Of a DNA stretch of 64,000 nt, positions 45,711 to 55,555 are shown one piece after another. Under the pieces are notes generated by a model that had not been told where the DNA came from, did not search any database, and worked only from the letters and a program-made list of their open reading frames with translations. Origin of the DNA: Acidaminobacter sp. (GTDB lineage: Bacteria; Bacillota_A; Clostridia; Peptostreptococcales; Acidaminobacteraceae); assembly GCA_009881125.1 (NCBI GenBank), contig WXFH01000007.1, positions 1-64,000 of the forward strand, written 5' to 3'. Each line of letters opens with the position of its first letter. Position 1 is the first letter of the stretch. Position numbers and translations under genes: made by a program.

Positions 45711-46635
45711 CTCCATCCACGAAATTACTGACCTTCATAAAGAAGTCGGCATAGTCCTGGGCACTTTTGACGGGCTTCATGTTGGCCACAAAAAGCTGAT
45801 AGAGGCCCATGTTGAAGCCTGTAAACGCCTGGGCGTGAAAAGTGTCGTCTTCACTTATTCAAATCATCCCAGAGAACTGACTAATCCTGAGCTCAAATCC
45901 CTCAGGCTCATTGCGGTGGAAGAAAAAATTCAGCGCATTGAAGAACTCGGCGTCGATTATCTCGTTTTGATAGAATTCGACGAGACTTTGATGTCAACTG
46001 AAGCAGAAGACTTTGTCGAGCGCTATCTGATTGATGGCATGGATGTACGTCTCATCAGCATCGGCTTCGACTTTAAATTTGGAAGACGGGCTGCCGGGAA
46101 TGCCAGACTGCTCAAGCAGTTGTCTAAAAATTACGGCTATGAGCTTTTTATCCTCGACCCGGTCGAAATTGAAGGGGAGAAGGTATCGAGCTCCCTGATC
46201 CGAAAACATCTGAGACACGGAGAAATAAGGGAAGCGGAGCGACTGCTCGGCAGACCTTACGCCGTCAGCGGCATAATCAAAAAGGGCAAGCAGCTGGGAC
46301 GCCAACTGGGTTATCCCACTGCGAACTTTATGATCTCCAGCCAAATGACGCTTATCAAGCCCGGGGTCTACGTTTCAGAAACGGAATACCAGGGTGTGCG
46401 CTACCACAGCTTAACGAATGTCGGTTATAATCCGACTTTCAATCAGCACGAGCTTAGTATTGAAACTTATATTTTGAATTTTGACAAGGAAATCTACGGT
46501 GAGATGCTGAAAGTCTTTTTGGTGGACCGACTTCGGGATGAAGCTCATTTCAACAGCATCCAGGAACTGGTTGAGGTCATAGATGCGGATGTGGAACGGG
46601 CGAAGCGCTTTTACTTTGACCATCGGCCGCTATAA
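45697..46635 (+). CDS. ribF: Bifunctional riboflavin kinase/FMN adenylyltransferase
   Basis: RibF makes FMN and FAD. The 312-residue protein has the nucleotidyltransferase site GTFDGLHVGHKKLI and the flavokinase part GRQLGYPTANF. I placed the start at ATG 45697 with GGTGAT before it; GTG 45685, GTG 45688 and ATG 45691 are in frame. It overlaps truB by 14 bases and ends the nusA-infB operon at the hairpin 46619-46666. Confidence 0.96.
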   Translation: MLIFDSIHEITDLHKEVGIVLGTFDGLHVGHKKLIEAHVEACKRLGVKSVVFTYSNHPRELTNPELKSLRLIAVEEKIQRIEELGVDYLVLIEFDETLMSTEAEDFVERYLIDGMDVRLISIGFDFKFGRRAAGNARLLKQLSKNYGYELFILDPVEIEGEKVSSSLIRKHLRHGEIREAERLLGRPYAVSGIIKKGKQLGRQLGYPTANFMISSQMTLIKPGVYVSETEYQGVRYHSLTNVGYNPTFNQHELSIETYILNFDKEIYGEMLKVFLVDRLRDEAHFNSIQELVEVIDADVERAKRFYFDHRPL

Positions 46636-46666
46636 GCCCTTAAAGCTTTTAAGCTTTGCCGATGGT
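46619..46666 (+). terminator. Hairpin spanning the ribF stop (GCCGATGG family)
   Basis: ACCATCGGC at 46619-46627, the last codons of ribF, pairs perfectly with GCCGATGGT at 46658-46666; an inner stem AAAGCTT/AAGCTTT can form in between. No T-run follows. An alternative weaker partner for the right arm is ACCACCCGGC at 46686-46695. Confidence 0.5.
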
Positions 46667-46756
46667 TTGAATCGCCCACTGACAGACCACCCGGCATCAT
46701 TCATTCAACTCATTCGGGAGCATGGAATTTGGTTCCAAAAGGTTCGCGAATAATCA

Positions 46757-46785
46757 TTGTAAACCCGTGACCTATGTGGTATTAT
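46757..46785 (+). promoter_or_regulatory. Promoter of rpsO
   Basis: TTGTAA at 46757-46762, 17-base spacer, TATTAT at 46780-46785 with an extending TG at 46777-46778. Leader about 77 bases. Confidence 0.75.
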
Positions 46786-46815
46786 TTTAATGTTAAAGCC
46801 TTAGTCTGAGATGAC

Positions 46816-46836
46816 TGAAGACACCGACGGTCTTCA
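46816..46836 (+). promoter_or_regulatory. Hairpin in the rpsO leader
   Basis: TGAAGAC at 46816-46822 pairs perfectly with GTCTTCA at 46830-46836 around ACCGACG. S15 controls its own message in several bacteria by binding such leaders, but with different folds, so this is only a candidate. Confidence 0.45.
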
Positions 46837-46868
46837 CGGATTCTGGAATAATTATGGAGGTGTGACTA

Positions 46869-47135
46869 ATGATCACAAAAGACAAGAAAAACGAAGTCAT
46901 TGAAGCTTACAAAACCCACGAAGGCGACACAGGCTCCCCTGAGGTACAGATCGCGCTCCTTACAACGCGCATCAATGAACTCAACGGTCATCTTCAGACG
47001 CACAAAAAAGACCACCATTCACGCAGAGGTCTTCTTAAAATGGTTGGTAAGAGAAGAAACCTTCTCAACTACCTGCGTCAAAATGACATCGAGCGTTACA
47101 GAGAGCTGATCGGAAGACTCGGACTCAGAAAGTAA
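46869..47135 (+). CDS. rpsO: Ribosomal protein S15
   Basis: S15 binds 16S rRNA early and nucleates the platform. The 88 residues match the family from end to end ([31 protein letters not shown], [23 protein letters not shown]). ATG follows TGGAGGTG. It has its own promoter and a terminator before pnp, an order also found in E. coli. Confidence 0.98.
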   Translation: MITKDKKNEVIEAYKTHEGDTGSPEVQIALLTTRINELNGHLQTHKKDHHSRRGLLKMVGKRRNLLNYLRQNDIERYRELIGRLGLRK

Positions 47136-47241
47136 TGTGAACGAGGCTGCTTGACCTGAGGGCCTTTCACGACGGCAGGGACGCCGTTATGCGGCGTACT
47201 TACAATCGTGACTGAACATGGCCACTGACTGGTCAATCACT

Positions 47242-47274
47242 TAAGTGAGCGGCAATCCCGCTCACTTATTTTAT
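47242..47274 (+). terminator. Terminator after rpsO
   Basis: TAAGTGAGCGG at 47242-47252 pairs perfectly with CCGCTCACTTA at 47258-47268, then TTTTATC. Between rpsO and it a smaller stem ACGGC/GCCGT (47173-47188) can form. No convincing promoter lies between this terminator and pnp. Confidence 0.9.
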
Positions 47275-47301
47275 CATCTGAATGCGGCAGCCGGCTGCAA
47301 A

Positions 47302-47398
47302 AGAAATTTATTTTAGGTTTGTCCTACTTGACGAACGTGTCGAAGCTTCCAGATCTCGTCGTGTGCTTCGGCGCTTTGGTCAAGTAGGATAAATTTCT
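47302..47398 (+). promoter_or_regulatory. Long hairpin in the pnp leader
   Basis: AGAAATTTA (47302-47310) pairs with TAAATTTCT (47390-47398); after an 11-base bulge on the 5' side TCCTACTTGAC (47322-47332) pairs with GTCAAGTAGGA (47379-47389); a distal stem CGAAGC (47341-47346) pairs with GCTTCG (47365-47370). About 26 base pairs in all, ending 25 bases before the pnp ribosome site. It resembles in position and size the RNase III-cleaved leader through which E. coli PNPase limits its own synthesis. Confidence 0.75.
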
Positions 47399-47434
47399 CA
47401 GCCGGTCATCGCACAGACTTATAGGAGGAAATTT

Positions 47435-49513
47435 ATGGAACCCAATGTAAAACGGTATCAGTATGATTTCGCCGGCAAAACCTTGGAAGTTGAATTTGGC
47501 AAAGTCGCAAACCTTGCCAACGGCTCCTGCATGATTCGCATGGGAGACACCGTCGTGCTTTCCGCGGCGACGGGTACCAAGAAGCCACGCGAAGGCATCG
47601 ACTTCTTTCCGCTGACGGTTGAGTATGAAGAGAAACAATACGCTGTTGGAAAAATCCCGGGAGGCTTTATCAAGCGTGAAGGCCGTCCTTCTGAAAAAGC
47701 GACCTTGACGGCGCGTCTCATTGACCGCCCGATCCGTCCTCTGTTTCCGGAGCACTACCGCAATGAAGTTCAGCTGGTCAATACGGTATTCTCAGTAGAC
47801 CAGGACAATGCGCCTGACGTTCTTGCCATGATTGGCTCTTCTATCGCGCTCTCTGTCTCTGATATTCCTTTTGAAGGCCCAACGGGGTCTGTCATTGTAG
47901 GTTATGTTGACGGACAGTATATCATCAATCCTAATGTGGCTCAAAGCGAGCAGTCTTCGCTCCACCTGGTCGTATCCGGTACAAAGGATGCCATCACCAT
48001 GGTTGAAGCCGGCGCTGACATCCTCTCAGAGGAAGTCTTGCTGGGCGCGATCCTGTTCGGTCACGCGGAAATAAAGCGTCTTGTCGCCTTTATTGAAGGC
48101 ATCCAGGCTGAAATTGGAAAGCCTAAGTTCGAGATTCAAATTCCTGTTGTAGACGACGCCATGGTCACTGAGCTGGACAACTTCCTCAGAAGCAAGCTTA
48201 ACACTGCCCTGCGCATTGCAGACAAAGCAGAGCGTACAGAGACCATTGAAGGCATTAAGGATGAAATGCACAAGGCATTTGACGAGACCTATCCTACTCA
48301 AATTGGCTTCATGAATAATTTCTTCAAGTCCGTTGAGAAAGAAATCGTCCGCAAGATGATCGCTATTGAAAAAATCCGTCCTGACGGCAGAAAAGCTGAC
48401 GAAATCAGACCAATCTGGTGTGAGGTCGGCCTCCTTCCGCGAACCCACGGTTCAGGACTCTTCACGCGCGGCCTGACTCAGGCGCTCACCATCACGACAC
48501 TCGGCGCACTTGGCGAAGCTCAGCGCATAGACGGCCTCGGACTTGAGGACACGAAACGCTACATGCACCACTACAACTTCCCGCCGTTTTCAGTCGGCGA
48601 AGTAGGCATGATGAGAACCAACCGCCGCTCCATCGGCCACGGCGCCCTTGGTGAACGCGCGCTCCTCCCGGTCATTCCGGATGAGAATGATTTCCCGTAT
48701 GCCATTCGTCTCGTTTCTGAAGTCCTGACCTGCAATGGCAGCTCCTCTCAGGCGAGCATCTGCGGTTCGACGCTGTCGCTTCTCGATGCTGGCGTGCCAA
48801 TCAAAGATTCCGTTGCGGGTATTGCAATGGGCTTGATTGCAGAAGAAGGTCAGTTCACGATTCTCAGTGACATTCAGGGCCTTGAGGATGCACTCGGCGA
48901 CATGGACTTCAAAGTCGCTGGCACGAAGGATGGCATTACTGCACTTCAAATGGATATCAAACTTAAGGGACTTGACGACTCTGTCTTTGAGCTCGCGCTC
49001 TCGCAAGCGAACCGCGGCAGACTCTTCATTCTCGAAGAAATGGCCAAAGTTATGGATAAACCGCGTCCGACCATGTCCATTTACGCACCGCGCGTCTTTA
49101 TGATCAACATCCATCCTGATAAGATCCGCGAAGTCATTGGACCAGGCGGAAAAGTTATCAATAGGATCACTTCGGAGTATGGCGTCAAAATCGACATTGA
49201 AGATGACGGCCGTGTCCTGGTGACAGCACCGGATGGCATCAGTGGCGAGAGAGCCATGAAGGACATTCAGAACATTGTCAAGGAAATCGAAGTCGGTGAA
49301 GTTTATACCGGCAAGATTACGCGTATAATGAACTTTGGCGCCTTCGTCGAACTCCTCCCAGGCAAAGAAGGCATGTGCCATATTTCTCAGTTGACCAAGG
49401 AGCGCCTCGAAAAAATCGAAGACAAATTTGCTGTTGGCGACGAAGTCGTCGTAAAAGTTATTGAAATCGATTCCAAGGGACGTGTCAACGTTTCAAGAAA
49501 GGTCATGCTGTAA
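47435..49513 (+). CDS. pnp: Polynucleotide phosphorylase
   Basis: PNPase is a phosphate-dependent 3'-5' exoribonuclease in mRNA decay. The 692-residue protein has two RNase PH-like domains (first with [20 protein letters not shown], second with [16 protein letters not shown] and [19 protein letters not shown]), then a KH domain ([11 protein letters not shown]) and an S1 domain ending [18 protein letters not shown] follows ATAGGAGGA. It is preceded by a long hairpin and followed by a strong terminator. Confidence 0.98.
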   Translation: MEPNVKRYQYDFAGKTLEVEFGKVANLANGSCMIRMGDTVVLSAATGTKKPREGIDFFPLTVEYEEKQYAVGKIPGGFIKREGRPSEKATLTARLIDRPIRPLFPEHYRNEVQLVNTVFSVDQDNAPDVLAMIGSSIALSVSDIPFEGPTGSVIVGYVDGQYIINPNVAQSEQSSLHLVVSGTKDAITMVEAGADILSEEVLLGAILFGHAEIKRLVAFIEGIQAEIGKPKFEIQIPVVDDAMVTELDNFLRSKLNTALRIADKAERTETIEGIKDEMHKAFDETYPTQIGFMNNFFKSVEKEIVRKMIAIEKIRPDGRKADEIRPIWCEVGLLPRTHGSGLFTRGLTQALTITTLGALGEAQRIDGLGLEDTKRYMHHYNFPPFSVGEVGMMRTNRRSIGHGALGERALLPVIPDENDFPYAIRLVSEVLTCNGSSSQASICGSTLSLLDAGVPIKDSVAGIAMGLIAEEGQFTILSDIQGLEDALGDMDFKVAGTKDGITALQMDIKLKGLDDSVFELALSQANRGRLFILEEMAKVMDKPRPTMSIYAPRVFMINIHPDKIREVIGPGGKVINRITSEYGVKIDIEDDGRVLVTAPDGISGERAMKDIQNIVKEIEVGEVYTGKITRIMNFGAFVELLPGKEGMCHISQLTKERLEKIEDKFAVGDEVVVKVIEIDSKGRVNVSRKVML

Positions 49514-49530
49514 TAACGCTGCAGATGACG

Positions 49531-49563
49531 ACAGGGGGGAGCTTAGGCTCCCCCTGTTTATTT
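49531..49563 (+). terminator. Terminator after pnp
   Basis: CAGGGGGGAGC (49532-49542) pairs with GCTCCCCCTG (49547-49556) with one extra G, followed by TTTATTTA. Confidence 0.88.
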
Positions 49564-49593
49564 AGATCGTTAGATCGTGAGGTAACCGAAACT

Positions 49594-50871
49594 ATGCATA
49601 AAAAACACGTACTCAAGAACGGAATCCGGGTCATGATGGAACCCATTCCATATGTCCAATCCGTGTCCATTGGATTCTGGATCCGCGCGGGCTCGCTTTA
49701 TGAAACTGCCCATGAAAACGGCATCTCACACTTCATAGAACACATGCTCTTCAAAGGGACTTCTAAACGGAGTGCCAAACAAATTGCAGCAGAGGTAGAC
49801 GATCTGGGCGGAGAACTCAATGCATTCACCTCAAAGGAATGCACCTGTGTTTATGTCAAGGTCCTGGGAGAGCACGCAGCAGTCGCCATAGATATCATCA
49901 GTGATATGCTTCTGAATTCCAGTTTTGATGATGTTGAGCTGCAAAAGGAACGCATGATCATTCTGGATGAGATCAATCTTTACGACGATTCAGCTGAAGA
50001 TTTGATTTACGATCGACTTTCAGAAATTATGTTCAAAGGTCATGCCCTGGGCAGACCTATACTTGGATCCGTCGAGAGTATAAATGGCATTGACAGGGAC
50101 CTCATGCTGAGTTACTTTATGCGCCATTACAACGCCGAAAATCTGGTTATTTCCATTGCGGGTCATTATGACGAAGCACCTCTACTGGAGCTGCTTGATA
50201 AAGGCATTGGCCAACACGTCTTTGAGTCACACAAAGTTGATAAGATAAAACCTATACCTTTTCACAGCGGATCTATCCGAACGAAGAAGGACATTGAACA
50301 AACCCACGTCATTTTAGGTTTCAAAGGTGTCGGCTACGATACACCACAGCTGTTTACACTGATGCTGCTCAACAACGCACTGGGCGGCAGTTCGAGCTCC
50401 AGGCTCTTTCAAAAAATCAGAGAAGATTATGGCTTGTCCTATTCCATTGACTCACATCCAAGCTTCTACCATGACACGGGGATCATGACCGTATACGCCT
50501 CTATGCTGCCTGAAAATGTGGAACGCGTCGTCGAGCTCATAGCCCAGGAGATTGAAGCGCTTAGGACTCATGGTCTCGATCAGAATGAATTCCTCAAATT
50601 CAAAAATCAGCTCAAAGGTAATTTTCTTCTGGGTATGGAAGGTCCAACACAGACCATGAACTGGATTGGAAAATCTGAGCTCTTATCCGGGCATATTCGT
50701 ACCGTAGAGGATGTCATGGAAGGCATCCTTTCCATTGATTTTGATGAAGTCAATGCCATGGCAGAGTATCTGCTGTCCAAAGAGAACATGGCACTCTCAA
50801 TAGTTGGAAAAACCAGTGCCAAAGAAGAGAAACGGCTTTACCAGATTCTTAAAGACACAATCCAGGGGTGA
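49594..50871 (+). CDS. M16-family zinc peptidase (MlpA/YmxG type)
   Basis: A 425-residue insulinase-like peptidase with the inverted zinc motif HFIEH (HxxEH) in SHFIEHMLFKGT and the downstream glutamate region KERMIILDEINLYDDS. In Bacillus the homologue next to pnp is called MlpA/YmxG; its substrate is not settled. The ATG at 49594 has GTGAGGTAA before it; the frame is open upstream through the pnp terminator and is not coding there. No signal peptide, so cytoplasmic. Confidence 0.93.
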   Translation: MHKKHVLKNGIRVMMEPIPYVQSVSIGFWIRAGSLYETAHENGISHFIEHMLFKGTSKRSAKQIAAEVDDLGGELNAFTSKECTCVYVKVLGEHAAVAIDIISDMLLNSSFDDVELQKERMIILDEINLYDDSAEDLIYDRLSEIMFKGHALGRPILGSVESINGIDRDLMLSYFMRHYNAENLVISIAGHYDEAPLLELLDKGIGQHVFESHKVDKIKPIPFHSGSIRTKKDIEQTHVILGFKGVGYDTPQLFTLMLLNNALGGSSSSRLFQKIREDYGLSYSIDSHPSFYHDTGIMTVYASMLPENVERVVELIAQEIEALRTHGLDQNEFLKFKNQLKGNFLLGMEGPTQTMNWIGKSELLSGHIRTVEDVMEGILSIDFDEVNAMAEYLLSKENMALSIVGKTSAKEEKRLYQILKDTIQG

Positions 50872-50875
50872 AGTT

Positions 50876-51319
50876 ATGACGCTGAAAATTAGAAATATTT
50901 CTGATAACCCTATGCCAGCCTACGAGACCAAAGGCTCAGCCGGAATGGATCTTAGGGCTTGGCTGGAAGCGCCTCTTGAACTAAGACCTTTTGAACGGAC
51001 ACTTGTGCGTACAGGTCTTTATCTTGAAATCCCTGAAGGATATGAAGGTCAGGTTCGCCCAAGATCAGGACTCTCAATCCGCTATGGGCTGACTTTGGTC
51101 AACTGTGTCGGTACGATCGACAGCGACTACAGGGGAGAACTCTGCATTCCGGTCATCAATCTTGGACAGGAGACCGTCACTCTGGAAAATAGCATGCGGA
51201 TCGCCCAGCTGGTCTTAGCCAGATGTGAACAGCTGCGTGTGGTTGAAGTCAATGACACCGCCGAGCTTTCTGAAACAGAACGAGGCCAGGGCGGATTTGG
51301 GTCTACCGGAAAGCATTAA
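50876..51319 (+). CDS. dut: dUTPase
   Basis: Dut hydrolyses dUTP to dUMP and keeps uracil out of DNA. The 147-residue trimeric-type enzyme shows motifs GSAGMDLRAW, RPRSGLSIRYGL, VNCVGTIDSDYRGEL, RIAQLVL and the C-terminal RGQGGFGSTGKH. The ATG at 50876 lies four bases after the peptidase stop, with AGGGGTGA before it, so the two genes are coupled. Confidence 0.97.
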   Translation: MTLKIRNISDNPMPAYETKGSAGMDLRAWLEAPLELRPFERTLVRTGLYLEIPEGYEGQVRPRSGLSIRYGLTLVNCVGTIDSDYRGELCIPVINLGQETVTLENSMRIAQLVLARCEQLRVVEVNDTAELSETERGQGGFGSTGKH

Positions 51320-51368
51320 ACAGAACTCAGCTTGAGTTTTGATCTAAAGTATATAAATATGGAATAAA

Positions 51369-51388
51369 ATACCTTAAACATAAGGTAT
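51369..51388 (+). promoter_or_regulatory. Inverted repeat before the aspartokinase gene
   Basis: ATACCTTA at 51369-51376 and TAAGGTAT at 51381-51388 are perfect complements around AACA. It ends 27 bases before the start codon. It may be a protein-binding site or a small RNA stem. The gap is too short for a lysine riboswitch, and none is seen. Confidence 0.45.
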
Positions 51389-51415
51389 ATTAAACTGTAA
51401 AGTGAGTGATAGCTT

Positions 51416-52651
51416 ATGAGCATCAGAGTATTAAAGTATGGCGGCACCAGTGTCACCACGCCGGAATCCCGCGAGCGCATCGCGAAAACAGCGATCCGAC
51501 ACAAAGAAGAAGGTCACGATGTTGTGGTAGTTGTTTCAGCAATGGGTCGTTCCGGAGATCCTTACGCTACGGACACCCTGATTTCTCTATTCAAAGCCCA
51601 AAACGAAAACTATCGCCCTCGAAATCTTGATTTTCTGATGACTTGCGGCGAGATGATTTCTGCTTCCCTGATTGCGAACACTATTGAGAAATTTGGTGCT
51701 TCAGCGATTTGCATGACAGGCCAGCAGGCGGGATTAATCACGGATGACCATTTTGGTGATGCCCGTGTGATTCGCGTTGAAAAAGAAAAGATGCTTAGAC
51801 CTCTGGAGGATGGTAAGATTATTGTTCTCACCGGCTTCCAGGGTGTTACAGAAACCGGATGGCTGACAACCCTCGGACGCGGCGGAAGCGATACCACAGC
51901 TGCCATTGTTGGCGTCGCGCTGGACGCTGATAGTATTGAGATCTTCACGGATGTGGATGGCATCATGACCGCGGATCCACGCATTGTGGGTGAAGCGCGC
52001 GTTCTCAATGCCATCAGCTATGAGGAATGTTATCAGCTCGCGCTGGATGGCGCCAAAGTGGTCGACCACAAAGCGATTGATGTTGTCAAACGTGCAGGCA
52101 AGACACTCATTGTCAGAAATACCTTTAACGACGCGCCGGGAACAGTTATTGGTCCGGAGTCCGTTATTGCCAAATTGGGCATAGAAGATGACCGGGATCT
52201 AATTACGGCAATTACATCCAAAACAGGTCTCGTTCAGGTTACGGTCAACATGAGCCTGACCAGTCCGGAAAATCAGATTTTCCTTGAGTCCCTGGAGCAG
52301 AATAAGGTCTCAATCGATATGATCAACTTCTTTGAAGACAGAAAAGTATTTACAATTCAAACTGCTAAGCTGCCGGCTGTTCTTGAGGTTCTGGAGCGTC
52401 TGAATCTGGAGCACAAGTTCGCACAAGGCTGCGCGAAACTGACTCTGGTTGGTCACAAAATTCATGGCATTCCCGGCGTTATGCGCCGTATTGTCATGTC
52501 GCTGTCTAAAGCTGGCGTCGAAATACTTCAAACGTCTGACTCCTACACGACCATAGCGTGCCTGGTGCACGTTGAGGAAGTCGGAAAAGCGCTCAATGCA
52601 CTGCATGCCGAATTTGGCCTGAGCCGTGATCCTGAACAGCCAAACGACTAA
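51416..52651 (+). CDS. dapG: Aspartate kinase
   Basis: Aspartate kinase starts the lysine/threonine/methionine and diaminopimelate pathways. The 411-residue protein opens VLKYGGTSVTTPESRERIA and has LTGFQGVTETGWLTTLGRGGSDTTA, DVDGIMTADPRIV, and two C-terminal ACT domains (about 265-411) for feedback control. The name dapG rests on position between the pnp-peptidase pair and ftsK/spoIIIE as in Bacillus; asd, dapA and the dipicolinate genes found beside it there are absent. Ribosome site AGTGAGTGAT is weak. Confidence 0.9.
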   Translation: MSIRVLKYGGTSVTTPESRERIAKTAIRHKEEGHDVVVVVSAMGRSGDPYATDTLISLFKAQNENYRPRNLDFLMTCGEMISASLIANTIEKFGASAICMTGQQAGLITDDHFGDARVIRVEKEKMLRPLEDGKIIVLTGFQGVTETGWLTTLGRGGSDTTAAIVGVALDADSIEIFTDVDGIMTADPRIVGEARVLNAISYEECYQLALDGAKVVDHKAIDVVKRAGKTLIVRNTFNDAPGTVIGPESVIAKLGIEDDRDLITAITSKTGLVQVTVNMSLTSPENQIFLESLEQNKVSIDMINFFEDRKVFTIQTAKLPAVLEVLERLNLEHKFAQGCAKLTLVGHKIHGIPGVMRRIVMSLSKAGVEILQTSDSYTTIACLVHVEEVGKALNALHAEFGLSRDPEQPND

Positions 52652-52712
52652 GCGGTAGTACGACTTAGCCACGAGCGTCCAATTGATTTAGAGACACTGC
52701 CAGAATACAGAC

Positions 52713-52760
52713 GGGCATCCGGTCTGTCCGTGAAATGTGACAGATCGGATGCCTGCTTTG
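52713..52760 (+). terminator. Hairpin after the aspartokinase gene
   Basis: GGCATCCGGTCTGTC (52714-52728) pairs with GACAGATCGGATGCC (52739-52753), one bulge. It has CTTTG but no long T-run. Confidence 0.65.
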
Positions 52761-52781
52761 CGCTTTGGTTTTGTAAAAATG

Positions 52782-52790
52782 TGCTATAAT
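52782..52790 (+). promoter_or_regulatory. Extended -10 promoter of ftsK
   Basis: TGCTATAAT is a perfect extended -10 element 20 bases before the ftsK ATG. No good -35 stands upstream. The leader would be very short, with GAGGTGG as ribosome site. Confidence 0.6.
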
Positions 52791-52810
52791 GGTGAAGGTG
52801 AGGTGGTTCT

Positions 52811-55351
52811 ATGGGTCGTACACCCTCAAAGACAAAATCGGCAAAGAAAAAGACACAAACCAAAGCACAGGCTAAGGCTTCCGTTTCAAAAGAAAAATCC
52901 ATGATTCATCGTGAACTCGAGCGGCTGCTCTGGATCGCACTGACCATTATCGCCGTCATGTCACTTCATACGGATAAGATAGGTGTCATTGGTGATCTGG
53001 TCAAGGGACTGCTGCTCGGGCTTTTTGGCTTTGCGGGATTCGTCATTCCCTATGTACTGCTCGCTGCAGTTCTGATCACAACCAGCAAGCGTCTGGAAGG
53101 CCAGCGCCTGCGCTGGTATCTGATGCTGGTGGCCTTTTTTATGGCAATACTCGTCTTTGCTTCAGCCAGCAGCCACGACCTGCTCAAACTGTTTGCTGAG
53201 GAAGCCAAGGTAAGCCTAATGAGTTTGAAGGGTATAGGTCTTGCTTACGGTGCGGCGCTGGAAGGCACCGGCGGCGGTGCGGTCGGCATGCTTCTGGCAG
53301 AATTGTTTATTTTGATGATCGGAAAATTTGGTTATTATGTCATAGGTGTATTTTTCGCCCTTATGGGCGGCGTACTGGCTTTCAATGTGTCCATCACCAG
53401 CAACGTAGCGGATCAGACTGTTCAAGCTGCTAAAGCGGTGAAGCCCATGGCGGATAAATTTAATACTATGCTCGACAATTCCCTTGAATCCGAGTTAACC
53501 AACAAGAAAACACCTTTCAAGAAGTATGATTCGGATTTGTATTTTGAAATGGATGCACCGGTCAAAGCGCTGGATGATGTCGAAAAGATCAAATTTAACG
53601 ACGGTCACCCTGAGAGTGATTCCGCGCTGCAGCCAGTCAAAAAAGAGTTGTCAACTGAGCTTAAAGCCGCGCTTTCTGAGCTGGCAGCTGCCAATAAGCA
53701 GAATTCTATGGAAGAGTTCCAGGAAGGCCTTCACGGGTCAGACTTCACCATCCATTCTGAACTGCCGGAGGAATCCGGCGATCACGACGGCATATCAGCC
53801 GGTAAGGCACCACAGAGTTTGGAATCGAAAATCGAAAAATCTGCTGCCAGAACTGATCCGTCAGAAACGCGCCCAAGCGCTGCAGGGCAGAGTGTCCCTG
53901 ATGCCGGAGTCAAGACAGTAAAACCGGCCAAGCCATACAAAATGCCGCCGCTTTCACTGCTGTCCCCTATAGCCGCCAAAGTCGCAGGCAATAGAAGTGA
54001 AATCATTGAAAATGCTAAGCGCCTTGAGAGTACACTGATGAATTTTGGCGTAGAGGCCAAGGTTATAGAGGTCAGTAAAGGCCCGGCTATTACCATGTAT
54101 GAAATGTCGCTCAGTCCCGGCGTTAAGGTCAGCAAAGTCAACGCTTTGAGTGATGATATTGCCCTGGCCCTCGCGGCATCTCAGGTGCGCATCATTGCCC
54201 CAATCCCGGGAAAAAGCGCAATAGGCATTGAGATTCCCAATAAGGACACCACCATGGTTTCCTTCCGCGAGGTTCTGGAGTCGCAGGAATACAAGAAAGC
54301 AGAATCCAAGCTCTCTATTGGGCTTGGCAAAGATATTACCGGGCGCGTCGTCATAGGTGATCTGGCCAAAATGCCCCATCTTCTTGTAGCTGGCGCGACC
54401 GGCTCCGGCAAGAGTGTCTGCATCAATACTATGATTCAGTCAATTTTATATCACTCGACGCCGGAGGAAGTCAAACTTCTGATGATTGACCCAAAAGTCG
54501 TGGAACTCAGCCATTACAACGGCATACCTCATTTGATCCTGCCGGTGGTCACGGATCCGAAGAAAGCTTCCATAGCGCTGAACTGGGCGGTCCAGGAAAT
54601 GACCAACCGTTACAGGCTATTCGCGGATACCGGTGTTAAGGAAATCAAATCCTATCAGAAAAAGGCCAAGGAAAATCCTGAAATGGCACCAATGCCTTAC
54701 ATTGTCGTCATCATAGACGAACTCGCGGATCTCATGATGGCAGCACCTAATCAGGTTGAGGACGCCATCTGCCGACTGGCCCAGATGGCGCGGGCTGCGG
54801 GCATTCACCTGATCGTGGCTACACAGCGGCCTTCGGTAGACGTCATAACGGGTCTGATCAAGGCCAACATTCCGTCTCGGATTGCATTTGCCGTGTCCTC
54901 GCAGGTTGACTCCAGGACAATTTTGGACGGCTCCGGCGCAGAAAAACTGCTCGGCAGAGGCGACATGCTGTTTCATCCAGTCGGTGCCAACAAGCCTGTT
55001 CGGATCCAAGGTGCTTTTGTGTCAGATGAGGAAGTCGAGAAAATCGTAGAATTCATCAAAAATCAGGTGGATGACGTTGAGTATCAGACGGAAATTCTCG
55101 ATCAGGAGACCTCAGAAGATAGCTATGGTGAAGCGGATGAGCATCTCATGGATGCCATTGGTCTTGTGGTGGATACCCAGCAGGCTTCGATTTCTATGCT
55201 GCAGCGTAAATTCAGACTGGGATACAACCGCGCTGCGAGACTGGTCGACCAGATGGAAGAGCGGGGCATAGTTGGTCCGAGCATGGGAAGCAAGCCGCGT
55301 GAGGTGCTGATTGATCGCATGCAGTTTGAAGAATGGCAAAATAAGTCCTGA
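52811..55351 (+). CDS. ftsK: FtsK/SpoIIIE DNA translocase
   Basis: This hexameric motor pumps DNA through the division or sporulation septum. The 846-residue protein has a basic N-terminus, about four membrane helices (residues 35-200), an acidic linker, then the motor with [31 protein letters not shown] and [20 protein letters not shown], and a winged-helix gamma domain ([23 protein letters not shown]). Only one such gene is here; whether it acts in sporulation cannot be read from the sequence. Confidence 0.96.
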   Translation: MGRTPSKTKSAKKKTQTKAQAKASVSKEKSMIHRELERLLWIALTIIAVMSLHTDKIGVIGDLVKGLLLGLFGFAGFVIPYVLLAAVLITTSKRLEGQRLRWYLMLVAFFMAILVFASASSHDLLKLFAEEAKVSLMSLKGIGLAYGAALEGTGGGAVGMLLAELFILMIGKFGYYVIGVFFALMGGVLAFNVSITSNVADQTVQAAKAVKPMADKFNTMLDNSLESELTNKKTPFKKYDSDLYFEMDAPVKALDDVEKIKFNDGHPESDSALQPVKKELSTELKAALSELAAANKQNSMEEFQEGLHGSDFTIHSELPEESGDHDGISAGKAPQSLESKIEKSAARTDPSETRPSAAGQSVPDAGVKTVKPAKPYKMPPLSLLSPIAAKVAGNRSEIIENAKRLESTLMNFGVEAKVIEVSKGPAITMYEMSLSPGVKVSKVNALSDDIALALAASQVRIIAPIPGKSAIGIEIPNKDTTMVSFREVLESQEYKKAESKLSIGLGKDITGRVVIGDLAKMPHLLVAGATGSGKSVCINTMIQSILYHSTPEEVKLLMIDPKVVELSHYNGIPHLILPVVTDPKKASIALNWAVQEMTNRYRLFADTGVKEIKSYQKKAKENPEMAPMPYIVVIIDELADLMMAAPNQVEDAICRLAQMARAAGIHLIVATQRPSVDVITGLIKANIPSRIAFAVSSQVDSRTILDGSGAEKLLGRGDMLFHPVGANKPVRIQGAFVSDEEVEKIVEFIKNQVDDVEYQTEILDQETSEDSYGEADEHLMDAIGLVVDTQQASISMLQRKFRLGYNRAARLVDQMEERGIVGPSMGSKPREVLIDRMQFEEWQNKS

Positions 55352-55394
55352 ATGTTTAAACTGAAGGTTTAAATCATCAAGTCACTTGAAGCGG

Positions 55395-55464
55395 CTGTGT
55401 CCGTTGAGTGACCATCGGCTAAACATAAGCACTGCCGATGGTTGATTAAAAGACACAGTCACTT
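55395..55464 (+). terminator. Two-stem terminator after ftsK (GCCGATGG family)
   Basis: Outer stem CTGTGTC (55395-55401) with GACACAG (55452-55458); inner stem ACCATCGGC (55411-55419) with GCCGATGGT (55434-55442), both perfect, followed by TCACTTTT. Confidence 0.7.
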
Positions 55465-55505
55465 TTGTGAACCAGGAAAGTTTGCGTAAAGTTGTGAAAT
55501 AATAA

Positions 55506-55534
55506 TTGACAAAATATAACAAATGGAATATTGT
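55506..55534 (+). promoter_or_regulatory. Promoter of rimO
   Basis: A perfect TTGACA at 55506-55511 with TATTGT at 55529-55534 after 17 bases. Transcription would begin close to the AGGAG ribosome site. Confidence 0.6.
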
Positions 55535-55555
55535 GGAAGGAGCAAGACGACGCTC

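Noticed and set aside
51320..51415. Lysine riboswitch before the aspartokinase gene
   Set aside because: The gap is under 100 bases and holds only one short inverted repeat; the lysine aptamer alone is longer.
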